Source: Lachnospiraceae bacterium
GTDB lineage: Bacteria; Bacillota; Clostridia; Lachnospirales; Lachnospiraceae
Assembly (NCBI GenBank): GCA_015057505.1
Contig: SVEG01000001.1
Span: 124,001 to 188,000, forward strand
Direction: 5' to 3'
DNA: 64,000 nucleotides
Part shown: piece after piece, positions 1 to 7,872 of the stretch
Layout: each line of letters begins with the position of its first letter
Position numbering within the stretch: position 1 is the stretch's first letter
Program-made: the position numbers and the translations under genes
Notes under the pieces: model-generated
Told to the model about the DNA's origin: nothing
What the model saw: only the letters and a program-made list of their open reading frames with translations
Database searches by the model: none

Positions 1-1
1 A

Positions 2-337
2 GCCTTTTTGGCAGTTTCTGCATTGGCAATTTTTCCGAATGACAGTAGTTGGGGATCGATCTATTCAACTAATGGTGTGATAATAGTATCAGTTGGAATA
101 TATCAGTTGATTTGCAAGAATGATTATAAGATATTATTATCAATCGGATGTTTTCTTGTTTTGTTTTGCAGTCTGATATTTGTAGATTATTTGGGTGTGA
201 GACTGGGACATCAGGTTCCGAGATTTGCCTATTCAAAAGAATGGAGTGAAGATAGTATTGTTTTTAGGGCTCCGTTTTATACGGCTGTTTGGCACAACTA
301 TGATACTGAAAATGAGTATGTTGAATTGGTAGATTGA
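2..337 (+). CDS. C-terminal part of an uncharacterised membrane protein (truncated by window edge)
   Basis: The frame is open from the first bases of the window, so the true start lies upstream. The visible 111 codons contain two hydrophobic stretches (roughly residues 18-34 and 43-61) and a polar C-terminal tail of about 45 residues containing YSKEWSEDSIVFRAP. This fits the end of a small integral membrane protein. I recognise no family. About 110 bases without a clear terminator separate it from the AraC gene. Confidence 0.5.
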   Translation, partial: AFLAVSALAIFPNDSSWGSIYSTNGVIIVSVGIYQLICKNDYKILLSIGCFLVLFCSLIFVDYLGVRLGHQVPRFAYSKEWSEDSIVFRAPFYTAVWHNYDTENEYVELVD

Positions 338-446
338 AAATTTGTAGAGAAATATTTGATGCGGACAAAAATGAATTTAAAATGACAGGATTTTATTTTT
401 CCGGAATTGTATGATTACGATATACAGAAGAAAGGAAAATGAATAT

Positions 447-1346
447 ATGGAGTGGCTGACAGCAATCAGAAAATCAATTGAATTTATCGAGAGGCATTTA
501 AGTGACAACATCAGTGCGCAGGATGTGGCAGAACAGGTGTATTTGTCCCCGCTACATTTTCAACGAGGTTTTTTGGTAATGACAGGCTATTCTGTATCAG
601 AGTATATTCGTAATCGCAGGTTATATCTTGCTGCTCTTGATATAAAAAAAGCGGATAAAAAAGTAATTGATGTGGCATATGAATACGGATATGATACGCC
701 GGAGAGCTTTACAAAAGCATTTACAAGATTTCATGGAAACTCACCCATGCAAATAAAGCAAGGCGGCTATATCAGAACCTTTCTTCCGTTGAATGTAAAT
801 ATTACAGTTCAAGGAGGAGATAAGATGAACTACAAAATTACAAAGATGTTTGGATTTAAGGTGATTGGCTTTGCCAGAGAATTTTCTTTTGACAAAGCTT
901 ATGAGGAAATTCCCAAGTACTGGGATGAAATCTGTGAGAAGTATGCAGCTAATGTATACGCAGGAAATCCGCCTGCAAATCCTCAGGAAAAAGCTTTAGT
1001 GGATAACTGCATAGGTGAATTCGGTATATGTATTGATGATGGAAAAGCATCAAGCAAGGGTAAATTTACGTATCTTATTGCCGGTAAATATACCGGGGGA
1101 GAAGTTCCGGAAGGAATGATGCTTTATGAGTTCCCGCAAGGTGAGTGGGCTGTGTTTGATTGTGTAGGTGCAATCCCGGATGCATTGCAGTCGCTTAATA
1201 CAAGGATTTTTAAGGAATGGCTTCCGGGTAATCCGGAGTTCGAGATAAGCGGTAATGCAAATGTTGAATGGTATGATTGTGTGAATGGTGAAAAAACAGA
1301 CTTGGATTATCATAGTGCTATTTGGATTCCGGTTAAAAGGAAATGA
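447..1346 (+). CDS. AraC-family regulator with C-terminal GyrI-like effector domain
   Basis: Predicted cytoplasmic transcription activator of about 299 residues. The N-terminal ~105 residues hold the two helix-turn-helix units of AraC proteins (ISAQDVAEQVYLSPLHFQR, then VIDVAYEYGYDTPESFTKAF). The remaining ~150 residues resemble the GyrI/SOUL-type small-molecule binding fold (KVIGFAREF, FTYLIAGKY, WIPV near the end). This is the Rob/BmrR-like arrangement. An in-frame ATG exists at 411, but the ATG at 447 follows AAAGGA at sensible spacing and begins with the usual MEWL start of this family, so I chose it. A terminator follows directly, so the gene is probably monocistronic. The ligand and targets cannot be read from the sequence. 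Confidence 0.85.
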   Translation: MEWLTAIRKSIEFIERHLSDNISAQDVAEQVYLSPLHFQRGFLVMTGYSVSEYIRNRRLYLAALDIKKADKKVIDVAYEYGYDTPESFTKAFTRFHGNSPMQIKQGGYIRTFLPLNVNITVQGGDKMNYKITKMFGFKVIGFAREFSFDKAYEEIPKYWDEICEKYAANVYAGNPPANPQEKALVDNCIGEFGICIDDGKASSKGKFTYLIAGKYTGGEVPEGMMLYEFPQGEWAVFDCVGAIPDALQSLNTRIFKEWLPGNPEFEISGNANVEWYDCVNGEKTDLDYHSAIWIPVKRK

Positions 1347-1350
1347 TGCA

Positions 1351-1387
1351 AACCGATTAGGTTCTGATTGAATCTAATCGGTTTTTT
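1351..1387 (+). terminator. Rho-independent terminator after the AraC/GyrI gene
   Basis: Perfect 10-bp stem AACCGATTAG / CTAATCGGTT (1351-1360 with 1374-1383), extended by three weaker pairs, followed by TTTTTT. Confidence 0.85.
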
Positions 1388-1465
1388 ATAAGAAAAACTA
1401 TTGCAAAATATTTTAAATTACATTAGCCTTATGTTAAGACATCCTTTTAGCAAAAGGAGGATATA

Positions 1466-2269
1466 ATGGACCGCGAAAAAATATTATATGAGATGATTTT
1501 TAAACGCAAATCTTTTCATCTGTTCAGGGATAATAAGACAAAGGAATATTACAGTGATTCTTATAAGCTTGCAGATAGTGAGCTTGCGGAAATCTATGAT
1601 GTATTTAAAACTTTTAAACCACTCGTTGAGAATATAAAGGTTGACATAAGAATTGTTCCTAATGAATTGACTACCTGCAAGAGAGGGCAGGAATACTGTA
1701 TCCTTTTGTATAGTGAGAAAAAGACAAATTACCTTCAGAATATTGGCTTTATCGGTGAACAGCTTGACTTGTATCTGACATCGAAAAATATAGGTGCGTT
1801 GTGGTTTGGGATAGGTAAGACTGAGGAGCAGACGTATAACGGACTTGATTTTGTTACGATGATTGCCATCTGCAAGGTGCCGGAGGATAAGTTCCGTAAG
1901 GATATGTTTAAGAGCAAGCGAAAGCCTGTGGAGGAGATTTGGCACGGTACAAAGTATTTGGATATTGCTAGTATTGTTCGTTTTGCGCCGAGCTCTTGTA
2001 ATACTCAGCCGTGGATTGTGGAAGAGGCAGAGGACAGGCTTTTGGTGTATCGTTACAAAAAGCCCGGTAAGAGAGGCATTATGGCAATTCATAAGGTGAC
2101 GTATCAGAATTTAATTGATATAGGGATATTTATTCTGTTCTTAAGTTTGTGCATGGAATATCGCGGCATAAAGCATTCAATACAGATGCACGATGATTAC
2201 AGTGAGAATGAGGCTGAGTTGACACTTGCATGTGAGATGACAATATTACCCGACTGGTATGTTGGCTGA
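1466..2269 (+). CDS. Nitroreductase-like protein (TM1586-type family)
   Basis: 267 residues. The middle and C-terminal parts match the putative nitroreductase (TM1586) fold: GFIGEQLDLYLTSKNIGALW, then IVRFAPSSCNTQPW, the segment in which such proteins contact FMN, then YQNLIDIGI. Members are flavin-dependent oxidoreductases of unknown substrate. The ribosome site AAAGGAGG precedes the ATG by 7 bases. It starts a run of closely spaced plus-strand genes (GNAT, SDR, ThuA-like) that may be one transcript, since the gaps are 14, 27 and 10 bases. Physiological role unknown. Confidence 0.75.
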   Translation: MDREKILYEMIFKRKSFHLFRDNKTKEYYSDSYKLADSELAEIYDVFKTFKPLVENIKVDIRIVPNELTTCKRGQEYCILLYSEKKTNYLQNIGFIGEQLDLYLTSKNIGALWFGIGKTEEQTYNGLDFVTMIAICKVPEDKFRKDMFKSKRKPVEEIWHGTKYLDIASIVRFAPSSCNTQPWIVEEAEDRLLVYRYKKPGKRGIMAIHKVTYQNLIDIGIFILFLSLCMEYRGIKHSIQMHDDYSENEAELTLACEMTILPDWYVG

Positions 2270-2283
2270 AAGGAAGAACAAAC

Positions 2284-2724
2284 ATGGAAATAAGAACAAT
2301 GACCATAAACGATTACGAAGCAGTTTATGCTTTATGGATGTCCTGCACAGGCATGGGGCTTAACAATCTGGATGACTCCGAAGAAGGAATCGGCAGGTTT
2401 TTACAGAGAAATCCCGACACCTGCTTTGTGGCTGTAGATGAAGACAGAATTGTGGGTGTTATCATCGCAGGCAATGACGGACGCAGAGGATATATATATC
2501 ATACGGCCGTCAATCCGGAGTACAGAAAACAGGGAATAGGAGCGGCGCTTGTTGAAAGTGCTATGAATGTACTTAAGGATTGCGGAATTAACAAGGTCGC
2601 ATTGGTCGTGTTTGACAGGAATGAAATCGGTAATGCATTTTGGGAAAAACAAGGGTTTTCATCGAGAGAGGATTTGGTATATCGTAACAAAGCAATTTCT
2701 GAAATTATAAGAATAGATACTTAG
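2284..2724 (+). CDS. GNAT-family N-acetyltransferase
   Basis: 146 residues. The acetyl-CoA binding motif of GNAT proteins is clear: AVNPEYRKQGIGAALVE carries the R/Q-x-x-G-x-G/A loop, followed by the helix and beta-5 (NKVALVVFD) and the closing FWEKQGF motif. It resembles the YpeA/RimI-like small acetyltransferases. Substrate unknown. It starts 14 bases after the nitroreductase-like gene. Confidence 0.85.
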   Translation: MEIRTMTINDYEAVYALWMSCTGMGLNNLDDSEEGIGRFLQRNPDTCFVAVDEDRIVGVIIAGNDGRRGYIYHTAVNPEYRKQGIGAALVESAMNVLKDCGINKVALVVFDRNEIGNAFWEKQGFSSREDLVYRNKAISEIIRIDT

Positions 2725-2751
2725 ATTTAATATAAAACGGAGGAAAACTAT

Positions 2752-3474
2752 ATGAAACAAAAATATGCATTGGTAACGGGTACGGATCATGGTGTGGGAC
2801 TTGCTCTTGCAGAGGAATTACTTGCAAGAGGTTACTTTGTTGTGGCGGCAAGACTTAATCCTGCAGAGACACAGATTGATGAACTTATGGAGAAAAATAA
2901 AGACAAGATGGCAATCGTGCAGGTTGATATCGGAAGTGATGAGAGCGTGGCAGCTATGAAGGAAGAAGTTATAAAGCTTGTGCCGCAGATTGATTTGTTA
3001 ATTAATGATGCGGGAATTCTTGGAGATATGCAGAAGGTTCTCGGCGACGAGCTGGATTTTGATGAGATGCTTCGCGTAATCAATGTTAATGCTCTCGGTG
3101 CGCTTAGAGTAACGAATGCACTTGTGGAGCTTGTTCTTGCAAGTGAAGACAAGACTGTTTTAAATATTTCTTCCGAGGCAGGAAGTATTGCAGATTGTTG
3201 GAGAGAAGGCTGGTTTGGTTATTGTATATCCAAGGCCGCGACCAATATGCAGTCAACCATTGTTCATAACAATTTGTACAAGCAGGGCGGACGTGTAATT
3301 GTTATGCATCCGGGACATGTTGCGACTTATATGCGCGGACACTTAGACACTACAGCGAAGCTTACACCGAAGGAGTCGGCAACAGGAATACTTAAAGTAG
3401 CACTTGACAGCGGACTTGAAACGGCAGAACATCCTGTTTATGTAGATTATAAAGGCGACACGCTTCGCTGGTAA
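2752..3474 (+). CDS. Short-chain dehydrogenase/reductase
   Basis: 240 residues, normal length for a classical SDR. The Rossmann glycine motif TGTDHGVG sits at residues 9-16, the NNAG-equivalent appears as NDAG (LLINDAGILG), and the catalytic Ser (NISSEAGS) and Tyr-x-x-x-Lys (YCISK) are present. It is an NAD(P)H-dependent carbonyl/alcohol oxidoreductase of unknown substrate. The SD sequence CGGAGG precedes it, and it lies 10 bases before the ThuA-like gene. Confidence 0.88.
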   Translation: MKQKYALVTGTDHGVGLALAEELLARGYFVVAARLNPAETQIDELMEKNKDKMAIVQVDIGSDESVAAMKEEVIKLVPQIDLLINDAGILGDMQKVLGDELDFDEMLRVINVNALGALRVTNALVELVLASEDKTVLNISSEAGSIADCWREGWFGYCISKAATNMQSTIVHNNLYKQGGRVIVMHPGHVATYMRGHLDTTAKLTPKESATGILKVALDSGLETAEHPVYVDYKGDTLRW

Positions 3475-3484
3475 GGAGAAGATT

Positions 3485-4105
3485 ATGAAAGAAAAAATTT
3501 TAGCTATAGGTAATTATAATGATGCGATGTACCATCCTTTTGGTGGAGTGGACGAGTGCTTGAAAAAGATGTTTCCGGAGATGGAACTTGTGTGTACGGA
3601 TGATACAGGCAAGTTGCTTGAGTTGAAGACAGGAGAATATTCAGGAGTGATTTCTTATCTTGATATCTGGGACGGAGCATTAACAGATGCTGAGTCTGAG
3701 GCGCTTTATTCTTATGTTGAGGCAGGCGGTGCGCTTTTAATTCTTCACAACGGAATCAGTATTCAGAGCCAGGAAAAATTAGAGAAGATGATGGGCGGAA
3801 AGTTCCTTACGCATCCGGCTATGGAAGAGATTAGATTTGAAATGAAAGAGCATGTGATTACAGAAGGTTGTAGTGCGTTTTCGCTTCCTGAGGAGCCTTA
3901 TCAGTTTGAACTGACGGAAGATGACAAAGAGGTATTCCTTGTATACATCTACAGAGATAAAGAGTATGTTGCAGGTTGGAGCAAGGTTGTGGGTGATGGA
4001 AGGCTTGTATTTTTAACACCGGGACATACCGCAGAAGTATTTAAGATTCCGGAGTATATACAGCTCATGCAGAACAGTATGAAGTGGTGCATGAAAGTGT
4101 TGTAG
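3485..4105 (+). CDS. ThuA-like (trehalose-utilisation type) protein
   Basis: 206 residues with the glutamine-amidotransferase-like fold of the ThuA family: GEYSGVISYLDIWDG, then GGALLILHNGIS, a His-containing mid region (MKEHVITEG) and the C-terminal RLVFLTPGHTAEVFKIPEY. ThuA proteins act in disaccharide metabolism, but their reaction is poorly defined. The family call is firmer than any function. Last gene of the 1466-4105 group and closed by a terminator. Confidence 0.75.
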   Translation: MKEKILAIGNYNDAMYHPFGGVDECLKKMFPEMELVCTDDTGKLLELKTGEYSGVISYLDIWDGALTDAESEALYSYVEAGGALLILHNGISIQSQEKLEKMMGGKFLTHPAMEEIRFEMKEHVITEGCSAFSLPEEPYQFELTEDDKEVFLVYIYRDKEYVAGWSKVVGDGRLVFLTPGHTAEVFKIPEYIQLMQNSMKWCMKVL

Positions 4106-4140
4106 AAGGAAAAGAACTATAAAAATAGCCGTAAATAAAA

Positions 4141-4180
4141 GTTCCCTGTCGCAGATTTGCGGCAGGGAATATTTTTTTAG
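4141..4180. terminator. Bidirectional terminator between convergent genes
   Basis: Stem TTCCCTGTCGC / GCGGCAGGGAA around a short loop, with a T run on the + side (TATTTTTTT) and CTTTTATTT after the stem on the minus strand. It serves both the ThuA-like gene and the minus-strand TetM-like gene. Confidence 0.85.
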
Positions 4181-4196
4181 TATAGTTTTTTTGTAT

Positions 4197-6809
4197 TTAC
4201 AAATTGCGGTCGAGGTATTCTTTGCGTAAATGTTCCTCAACCTCTTTAACCTCTTGTTCAAATTCTCTCGCGGATACAAGGTGGCAGCCCTGACCGACGA
4301 TAATTATCTGTTCAAGACCGTCTGAAGTTGCAACCCTAACATAATGCTTGCGACCGTGCTCATGCGCAAAGCGTTCGATATACATGTCGGCAGTCTCGGC
4401 TTCCTTGGTGTAGACAACGTGGATGTTCTGATAATCAAGGAATTCGGTGGCATGGTTTTGGACGCGGTAAGCGTCGAATACTACGATTAATTCGCATTTT
4501 TTCATGGCCTGATAATTACACAGTATATCAAGGAGTTTGCTGCGGGCTGCGTCTAAGTTGCTCTTGGCAAGCTCTTTTAATTCGTCCCATGCAAATATAA
4601 TATTGTAGCCGTCCACGAGAAGGTAGGATATGCCTTGGTTTTGGACTGTTTCTTTGCCTTTGTAGACATAGGTTGTGCTGCTATCACCCTTTGTCTTGGA
4701 AAAAGGCTTGCGGCGTTTGCTGTCTGAACTTGAGTTGGCATAGTAAGTATCGCGAAGGATTGCATCGACCTCTTCTGTGCCGAGGAATCTGTCGGAGACA
4801 GTACGGCTACTACATCTGGGGTCGCGAAGTTCTGCCTCGGAGTTGCCGGAGATTTCTTTTATGCGCTCCGCAAGGATACTTTCAACATGCATATGCTCAA
4901 ATACTTCATACCATGGAACAATAACACCTGCACCGTGCGAGCAGAAAACAGAATCTGCAGGATTAGAGGTATCACGTTCCGCATCATAGCCGATAGAAGC
5001 AATTACTTCCTCGGGATTATGGCAGGGTTTGTAGCCGCCTTGCTGGAGTGATACCTTGCCAAGGCCTTTGGTGTAGGCAATAAGCTCGCTTTGATAGTCG
5101 GCAAAGGTTGCAACGGGTACACTTCCCATGATGACTGCGAGGTCAACGGCTTCATCTGATGAAGAAATCTGCATTCCCGCTTGTGCAAGCTCAAAGCTTG
5201 CGTACATTCTTTCAAGGTCGGTCATGGCACGTCCGACATTAGCCTGCGGAATTTCGAGTGTAAAATTATAGTATGGCTCAAGAAGGACGGAAGTTGCCTG
5301 CATAAGTCCCTGTCTTACGGCACGGTAAGTAGCCTGTCTGAAATCACCGCCTTCGGTATGCTTTTGATGGGCGCGTCCACCGACAAGGGTTATCACTACA
5401 TCGGTAAGCGGTGAGCCGGTGAGTACACCGATTTGGGCACGCTCATACAGGTGAGTCAGTATAAGTCGCTGCCAGTTTTTATCAAGCTTGTCCGTATCGC
5501 AGTCAACCTTGTACATTACGCCGCTACCGCGCTCGCCGGGCTCTAAGATAAGGTGCACCTCAGCATAATGTCGTAAGGGCTCGAAGTGGCCGACGCCTTC
5601 GACAGTGTCTGCAATAGTCTCTTTGTAAACAATATTGCCTGCTCCGAATTTTACATCAATACCAAAGCGGTCTGCAATTATGTTCTGAAGCACTTCAATC
5701 TGTACGGCACCCATAACCTGCAGATGTATTTCCTTGAGAAATTCATTCCACACGATATGGAGTTGAGGGTCTTCCTCTTCAAGAAGCCTGAGTTTGGGAA
5801 GAACAAGAAGAGGATCTGCATCTTCGGGAAGCAAAAGCTGATATGTGAGCACGGGTTCAAGCATCGGAATATTAGCTTCCAAATCTTTGCCGAGGGATTG
5901 TCCTGCAAATGTAGATTCAAGGCCTGTTACGGCGCAGATTCCGCCGGCATTTATTTCGTTAACTGGAGAGAACTTCTCGCCCGAATATATTCTTATCTGA
6001 TTAATTTTCTCATTGTCATTTATCGGCATTCTGGCACTTAAAGTACCGCCTGTAACCTTAAGGTGGGTAAGGCGGTTGCCTTGAGAATCCCTTGTTATTT
6101 TGTAAACCTTTGCACCGAAAGTATCGGGATATTTCCTGAAGCGTAAATAATCTTCAAGTCCCTTGATAAGCTCGTCAACACCCGTGATTTTAAGCGCGGA
6201 ACCGAAGAAACAGGGGAAAAGCTTTCTGTCCGCAATAAGTCCCGCAATATCCGCGTCAGATATGTCTTCGCCTTCAAGATGTTTTTCAAGAAGTGCTTCA
6301 TCGCAAAGAGCGACCGCTTCCATATCAACGGCGGATTTATAAGAAAAGTCAATGACAGAGCTTGAGAGTAGATTATTGAGCTGTTCAAGAAGTCTTGCAC
6401 GGTTGGTTCCCTGTTGGTCCATTTTATTGACAAAAATAAAGGTCGGTATACGGTAATGCGTAAGTAGCTGCCACAAGGTCTTAGTATGTCCCTGAACACC
6501 GTCCGCACCGCTTATTACAAGAATTGCGTAGTCAAGCACCTGCAGGGTGCGTTCCATCTCCGCAGAAAAATCCACATGTCCCGGAGTGTCAAGAAGTGTC
6601 ACTGAGCAGGTTTTCAGGTTAAGTTGTGCCTGCTTTGAAAAAATGGTTATTCCGCGTGCGCGCTCCATCGAGTCGGTGTCAAGAAAAGCATTCTTGTTAT
6701 CGACGCGACCGAGGGTTCTTATGGTGCCCGTGGAGTAGAGCAGGGCTTCCGATAAAGTAGTCTTGCCGGCATCTACGTGAGCCAGCATACCGATTACTAT
6801 ATTATTCAT
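4197..6809 (-). CDS. TetM/EF-G-like ribosomal GTPase fused to a YacP/Rae1-type NYN endonuclease domain
   Basis: 870 residues, about 230 longer than TetM/TetO. Residues 1-640 follow the ribosomal-protection plan: P-loop AHVDAGKTT, the G2 region RGITIF, DTPGHVDF, NKMD and GSA, followed by EF-G-like domains II-V. After a charged Ser/Lys-rich linker (about 650-705), the last ~165 residues match the NYN domain of YacP (Rae1 in Bacillus subtilis), a ribosome-associated nuclease that cleaves mRNA at the A site. Visible motifs are LLVDGYNII, ARSKLLDIL, IVVFDAY, ETADMYIE, VATSDGLEQ and GQG with the conserved acidic residues. The AraC gene lies 12 bases upstream, so they are probably co-transcribed. 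TetM-like N-termini alone do not prove tetracycline resistance; a ribosome-rescue or quality-control role is equally open. Confidence 0.85.
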   Translation of the reverse strand: MNNIVIGMLAHVDAGKTTLSEALLYSTGTIRTLGRVDNKNAFLDTDSMERARGITIFSKQAQLNLKTCSVTLLDTPGHVDFSAEMERTLQVLDYAILVISGADGVQGHTKTLWQLLTHYRIPTFIFVNKMDQQGTNRARLLEQLNNLLSSSVIDFSYKSAVDMEAVALCDEALLEKHLEGEDISDADIAGLIADRKLFPCFFGSALKITGVDELIKGLEDYLRFRKYPDTFGAKVYKITRDSQGNRLTHLKVTGGTLSARMPINDNEKINQIRIYSGEKFSPVNEINAGGICAVTGLESTFAGQSLGKDLEANIPMLEPVLTYQLLLPEDADPLLVLPKLRLLEEEDPQLHIVWNEFLKEIHLQVMGAVQIEVLQNIIADRFGIDVKFGAGNIVYKETIADTVEGVGHFEPLRHYAEVHLILEPGERGSGVMYKVDCDTDKLDKNWQRLILTHLYERAQIGVLTGSPLTDVVITLVGGRAHQKHTEGGDFRQATYRAVRQGLMQATSVLLEPYYNFTLEIPQANVGRAMTDLERMYASFELAQAGMQISSSDEAVDLAVIMGSVPVATFADYQSELIAYTKGLGKVSLQQGGYKPCHNPEEVIASIGYDAERDTSNPADSVFCSHGAGVIVPWYEVFEHMHVESILAERIKEISGNSEAELRDPRCSSRTVSDRFLGTEEVDAILRDTYYANSSSDSKRRKPFSKTKGDSSTTYVYKGKETVQNQGISYLLVDGYNIIFAWDELKELAKSNLDAARSKLLDILCNYQAMKKCELIVVFDAYRVQNHATEFLDYQNIHVVYTKEAETADMYIERFAHEHGRKHYVRVATSDGLEQIIIVGQGCHLVSAREFEQEVKEVEEHLRKEYLDRNL

Positions 6810-6821
6810 TAAAAATCTCCG

Positions 6822-7598
6822 TTACTTATATTCTTTGATTGAATGTTCCCAGTCAAGCTGTTTACGCCACGCCATCGGCGAAACCTTGAACTGCTTCTTA
6901 AATGCCTTTGAAAAAACATGGGTGTCATTATAACCGATACTCTGTGCAACTTCGCTTATGGACAAATTTTTGTTCTCGAGATAGCGGCATGCCATATTAA
7001 GCTTTAGTGTCATAATAAATTCCTGCGGCGACACATTTTTATACTCTTTAAAAAGTCTGCAAAGATAGCTTCGGTCAATGCCAATATAGGCCGCTACATC
7101 ATTTACGGTAACTCTCTTGTAGGCATTCATTTTTATATAGCCTTCCGCAAGATTTATGTATTCTTCAGCAGGCTTTTGTGAAGCATTTTCTGAACCATTT
7201 GTTATAGCATAGATAAATCTCCAAAAAAGGCTCATAAGGATTTCAAAATCCGCGTTTTGCCTGCGAACAATATCAAGGAGTGCATTGCCGACAGGCATAT
7301 CCTCGCCGTCTGTAAAGATGGGAGCGTCTTCGGAAAGTCCAGCGGATTTTAACACAGAATCTGCAAAGCTTCCGTTAAACTCAATCCAACGATAAAGCCA
7401 CGGCTCTTCCGTATCGGCTTTGTAGTAGGTGAGCTGCTCGGGACAAATTAAGAAAAACTGCCCCTTGTGCAGATGGTACTCTTTGCCGTCCGTTTTAAAA
7501 ATACCTTTGCCATTGTATATATAATGTATCAGATAATTATTCCTTACGCACGGACCGAAAGCATGTCCCGGTTCACATTGCTGTTCGCCGTATTGCAT
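6822..7598 (-). CDS. AraC-family sugar-type regulator (start codon uncertain)
   Basis: At least 258 residues. An N-terminal AraC-type cupin (CEPGHAFGPCVRNNYLIHYI, GKGIF, HLHKGQFFLI) is followed by a C-terminal double HTH (VTVNDVAAYIGIDRSYLCRL, SISEVAQSIGYNDTHVFSKA). Its position divergent from an alpha-galactosidase suggests it controls that gene. The listed ATG is probably not the natural start: family-like coding (FFNNYYANTNLIP) continues upstream in frame to a stop at 7668-7670 with no ATG/GTG/TTG, and a good SD (AGAGAGG) lies at 7671-7677. Removing one T from the T7 run (7647-7653) would join a GTG start to the gene, so a frameshift, a sequence error or a non-standard start is possible. 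Confidence 0.8.
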   Translation of the reverse strand: MQYGEQQCEPGHAFGPCVRNNYLIHYIYNGKGIFKTDGKEYHLHKGQFFLICPEQLTYYKADTEEPWLYRWIEFNGSFADSVLKSAGLSEDAPIFTDGEDMPVGNALLDIVRRQNADFEILMSLFWRFIYAITNGSENASQKPAEEYINLAEGYIKMNAYKRVTVNDVAAYIGIDRSYLCRLFKEYKNVSPQEFIMTLKLNMACRYLENKNLSISEVAQSIGYNDTHVFSKAFKKQFKVSPMAWRKQLDWEHSIKEYK

Positions 7599-7685
7599 TG
7601 GGTAAATATCCGTCGGAATAAGGTTTGTATTGGCATAATAATTGTTAAAAAAAGCTTCCGTGACCGATCACCTCTCTTCACAATA

Positions 7686-7719
7686 ATAATGTCACATTTT
7701 AACCCATGTTGTCAACATG
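7686..7719 (-). promoter_or_regulatory. Promoter of the AraC gene with overlapping palindromic operator
   Basis: On the minus strand, TTGACA (7715-7710) and CATTAT (7691-7686) are 18 bases apart. A perfect 15-bp palindrome CATGTTGTCAACATG (7705-7719) covers the -35 element. For the divergent gene, TTTAGA/TATAGT (7769-7774, 7791-7796; 16-bp spacing) is a weaker promoter candidate. The palindrome is seen directly; its role as an operator is inference. Confidence 0.55.
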
Positions 7720-7872
7720 CGAGTATTCTTTTTTTATGGGGATGTGGTAATATTTTTATAGGCAGATGTTTAGACGAAATAAGAATATCGTATAGTTTTT
7801 GAAAAAAAGAGCATGGATTTATTGAAGCACAGTTGAGGAATAACAAATATTACATAAAAGGAGAGATATTAG

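Noticed and set aside
5586-6041. 151-codon plus-strand ORF inside the TetM-like gene
   Set aside because: It is opposite a clearly coding, motif-rich frame and lacks a convincing ribosome site.
4197-6809. Calling the TetM-like gene a tetracycline resistance determinant
   Set aside because: The N-terminal similarity is real, but the fused nuclease domain and chromosomal setting without mobile genes make the resistance role unproven.
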